From Clostridia bacterium (lineage in GTDB: Bacteria > Bacillota > Clostridia > Christensenellales > UBA1242): a DNA stretch of 64,000 bases. Positions 63,274-64,000 of the stretch are shown here, piece after piece. Positions within the stretch are counted from its first letter, which is position 1, and each line of letters opens with the position of its first letter. The position numbers were made by a program, and so were the translations under genes. Where the stretch lies: positions 36,771-100,770 of the forward strand of contig JALOBO010000006.1 in NCBI GenBank assembly GCA_023228225.1, in the 5' to 3' direction. The notes under the pieces are model-generated. The model was not told the DNA's origin and made no database searches. It saw only the letters and a list, made by a program, of their open reading frames with translations.

Positions 63274-64000
63274 TTATTTCCCTCCTTTAATTTTTACGAG
63301 CGGAGAAATTGTGCGTAGTTTTTTAACGCATACAATAAGTTTTTCCATGGTGTAATCAATTTCTTCCTTACTGGTAGAAACATCAAGCGAAAATCTTATA
63401 GTGCTTTTTGCTTGTTCAAGTGTTAATTTAAGAGCAAGTAATGTATAAGGTAATTCTGTGCTACCCACCGAACATGCCGAACCTGTTGATACTGCAATAC
63501 CCGCCATATCAAGCATAATAAGTAATGCCTCACCATTAATATTATTAAAAGTAATGCTAATATTATTAGCAAGTCTTTGATTTGGGTGTCCGTTAAGGCT
63601 TGTATCTTCTATTTCAGTTAATATACGATTTATAAAATAATTTCTTAGTTTTGTAATTTTTTCTACATTTACATCTAAATCGCGTTTAGCAATACTAATT
63701 GCCACACCAAAACCCACAATAGCGGGAGTGTTTATTGTGCCCGCACGCAGGTTATGTTCCTGACTGCCACCAATAATGAGTGGAGCAATTTTTACGCCTC
63801 GCCTTATATATAAAGCACCAGCACCTTTTGGTCCATGCAATTTATGCGAAGATATCGTCATGGCATCTATTTGAATATTATTAACATTTATATCTAAAAG
63901 TCCGGTTGCTTGCACGCAATCAGTATGAAAAATACTTCCTCGTTCTTTTGCTATGCTAGCAATTGCGTTTATAGATTGAATCGTGCCGATTTCATTATTT
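63274..64000 (-). CDS. Cysteine desulfurase, NifS/IscS-like, 5' partial
   Basis: About 242 C-terminal residues; the frame is open to the right edge and the gene begins outside the window. NEIGTIQSINAIA, SSHKLHGPKGAGALYIRRG (PLP-lysine), GGSQEHNLRAGTINTP and STGSACSVGST (catalytic Cys) are all clear. It removes sulfur from cysteine for Fe-S clusters or tRNA thiolation. The adjacent NifU-like gene is coupled. Confidence 0.93.
   Translation of the reverse strand, partial: NNEIGTIQSINAIASIAKERGSIFHTDCVQATGLLDINVNNIQIDAMTISSHKLHGPKGAGALYIRRGVKIAPLIIGGSQEHNLRAGTINTPAIVGFGVAISIAKRDLDVNVEKITKLRNYFINRILTEIEDTSLNGHPNQRLANNISITFNNINGEALLIMLDMAGIAVSTGSACSVGSTELPYTLLALKLTLEQAKSTIRFSLDVSTSKEEIDYTMEKLIVCVKKLRTISPLVKIKGGK

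Overview
The window is AT-rich chromosomal DNA of an endospore-forming Firmicute, most likely an uncultured anaerobic member of the Clostridia. The evidence is a full spoIIIAA-AH cluster, spoIIGA-sigE, sigG, ftsA-ftsZ, and a gene order typical of Clostridia (xer recombinase / methionine gamma-lyase family / miaA / mutL / mutS / miaB; nusA-ylxR-infB-rbfA-nrnA-truB; rpsB-tsf...frr-uppS-cdsA-rseP-polC region-rimP). No rRNA, tRNA, CRISPR array or transposase was seen. All calls are from reading motifs and gene order; nothing was searched.

Layout. (1) 1-2.9 kb: the tail end of a phage or phage-like module (structural protein, coiled-coil protein, two holin-type peptides) closed by a terminator. 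(2) 2.9-10.1 kb: a fused ABC transporter/permease, a very long membrane-anchored PadR-type protein, a YgjP/DUF45 metallopeptidase, a repeat-rich gap and a Xer-type recombinase. (3) 10.1-18.2 kb, minus strand: methionine gamma-lyase family protein, miaA, mutL, mutS, miaB. (4) 18.3-23.2 kb: class A PBP, a VTT/DedA-like membrane protein, and a large structured RNA that I call an OLE RNA candidate directly upstream of an OapA-like DUF21 membrane protein, with a clean sigma-A-type promoter. (5) 23.2-28.6 kb: sigG (with a sigma-F-like promoter) converging on sigE-spoIIGA, then ftsZ and ftsA. (6) 28.7-35.5 kb, minus: ddl, a membrane-fused MurF-like ligase, an alpha/beta hydrolase, rimI, tsaB and a PAP2-TsaE fusion ORF. 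(7) 35.7-45.4 kb: xseB, xseA, nusB, the eight-gene spoIIIA operon, efp and an endonuclease IV-like gene. (8) 45.4-61 kb, minus: truB, nrnA, rbfA, infB, ylxR, nusA, rimP, a polymerase-less PolC-like exonuclease, rseP, cdsA, uppS, frr, two unknown membrane proteins, tsf, rpsB. (9) 61-64 kb: a 25-residue basic peptide, a DUF1292 protein, ruvX, a YtxH-like peptide, a cysteine-poor NifU-like protein and a partial nifS-like cysteine desulfurase running off the window.

The most interesting items are: (a) the OLE RNA/OapA pair; (b) a family of three large two-hairpin elements, each starting 1-4 nt after a stop codon (after the DUF45 gene, sigG and sigE), whose helices change sequence but keep pairing while the loops stay constant, which suggests an undescribed structured RNA or palindromic element; (c) a PAP2 phosphatase fused in frame to TsaE with a good internal ribosome-binding site; (d) an exonuclease-only PolC relative sitting where polC normally lies; (e) a PadR regulator with a long linker and a membrane tail; and (f) a NifU-like protein that has lost most cluster-binding cysteines.
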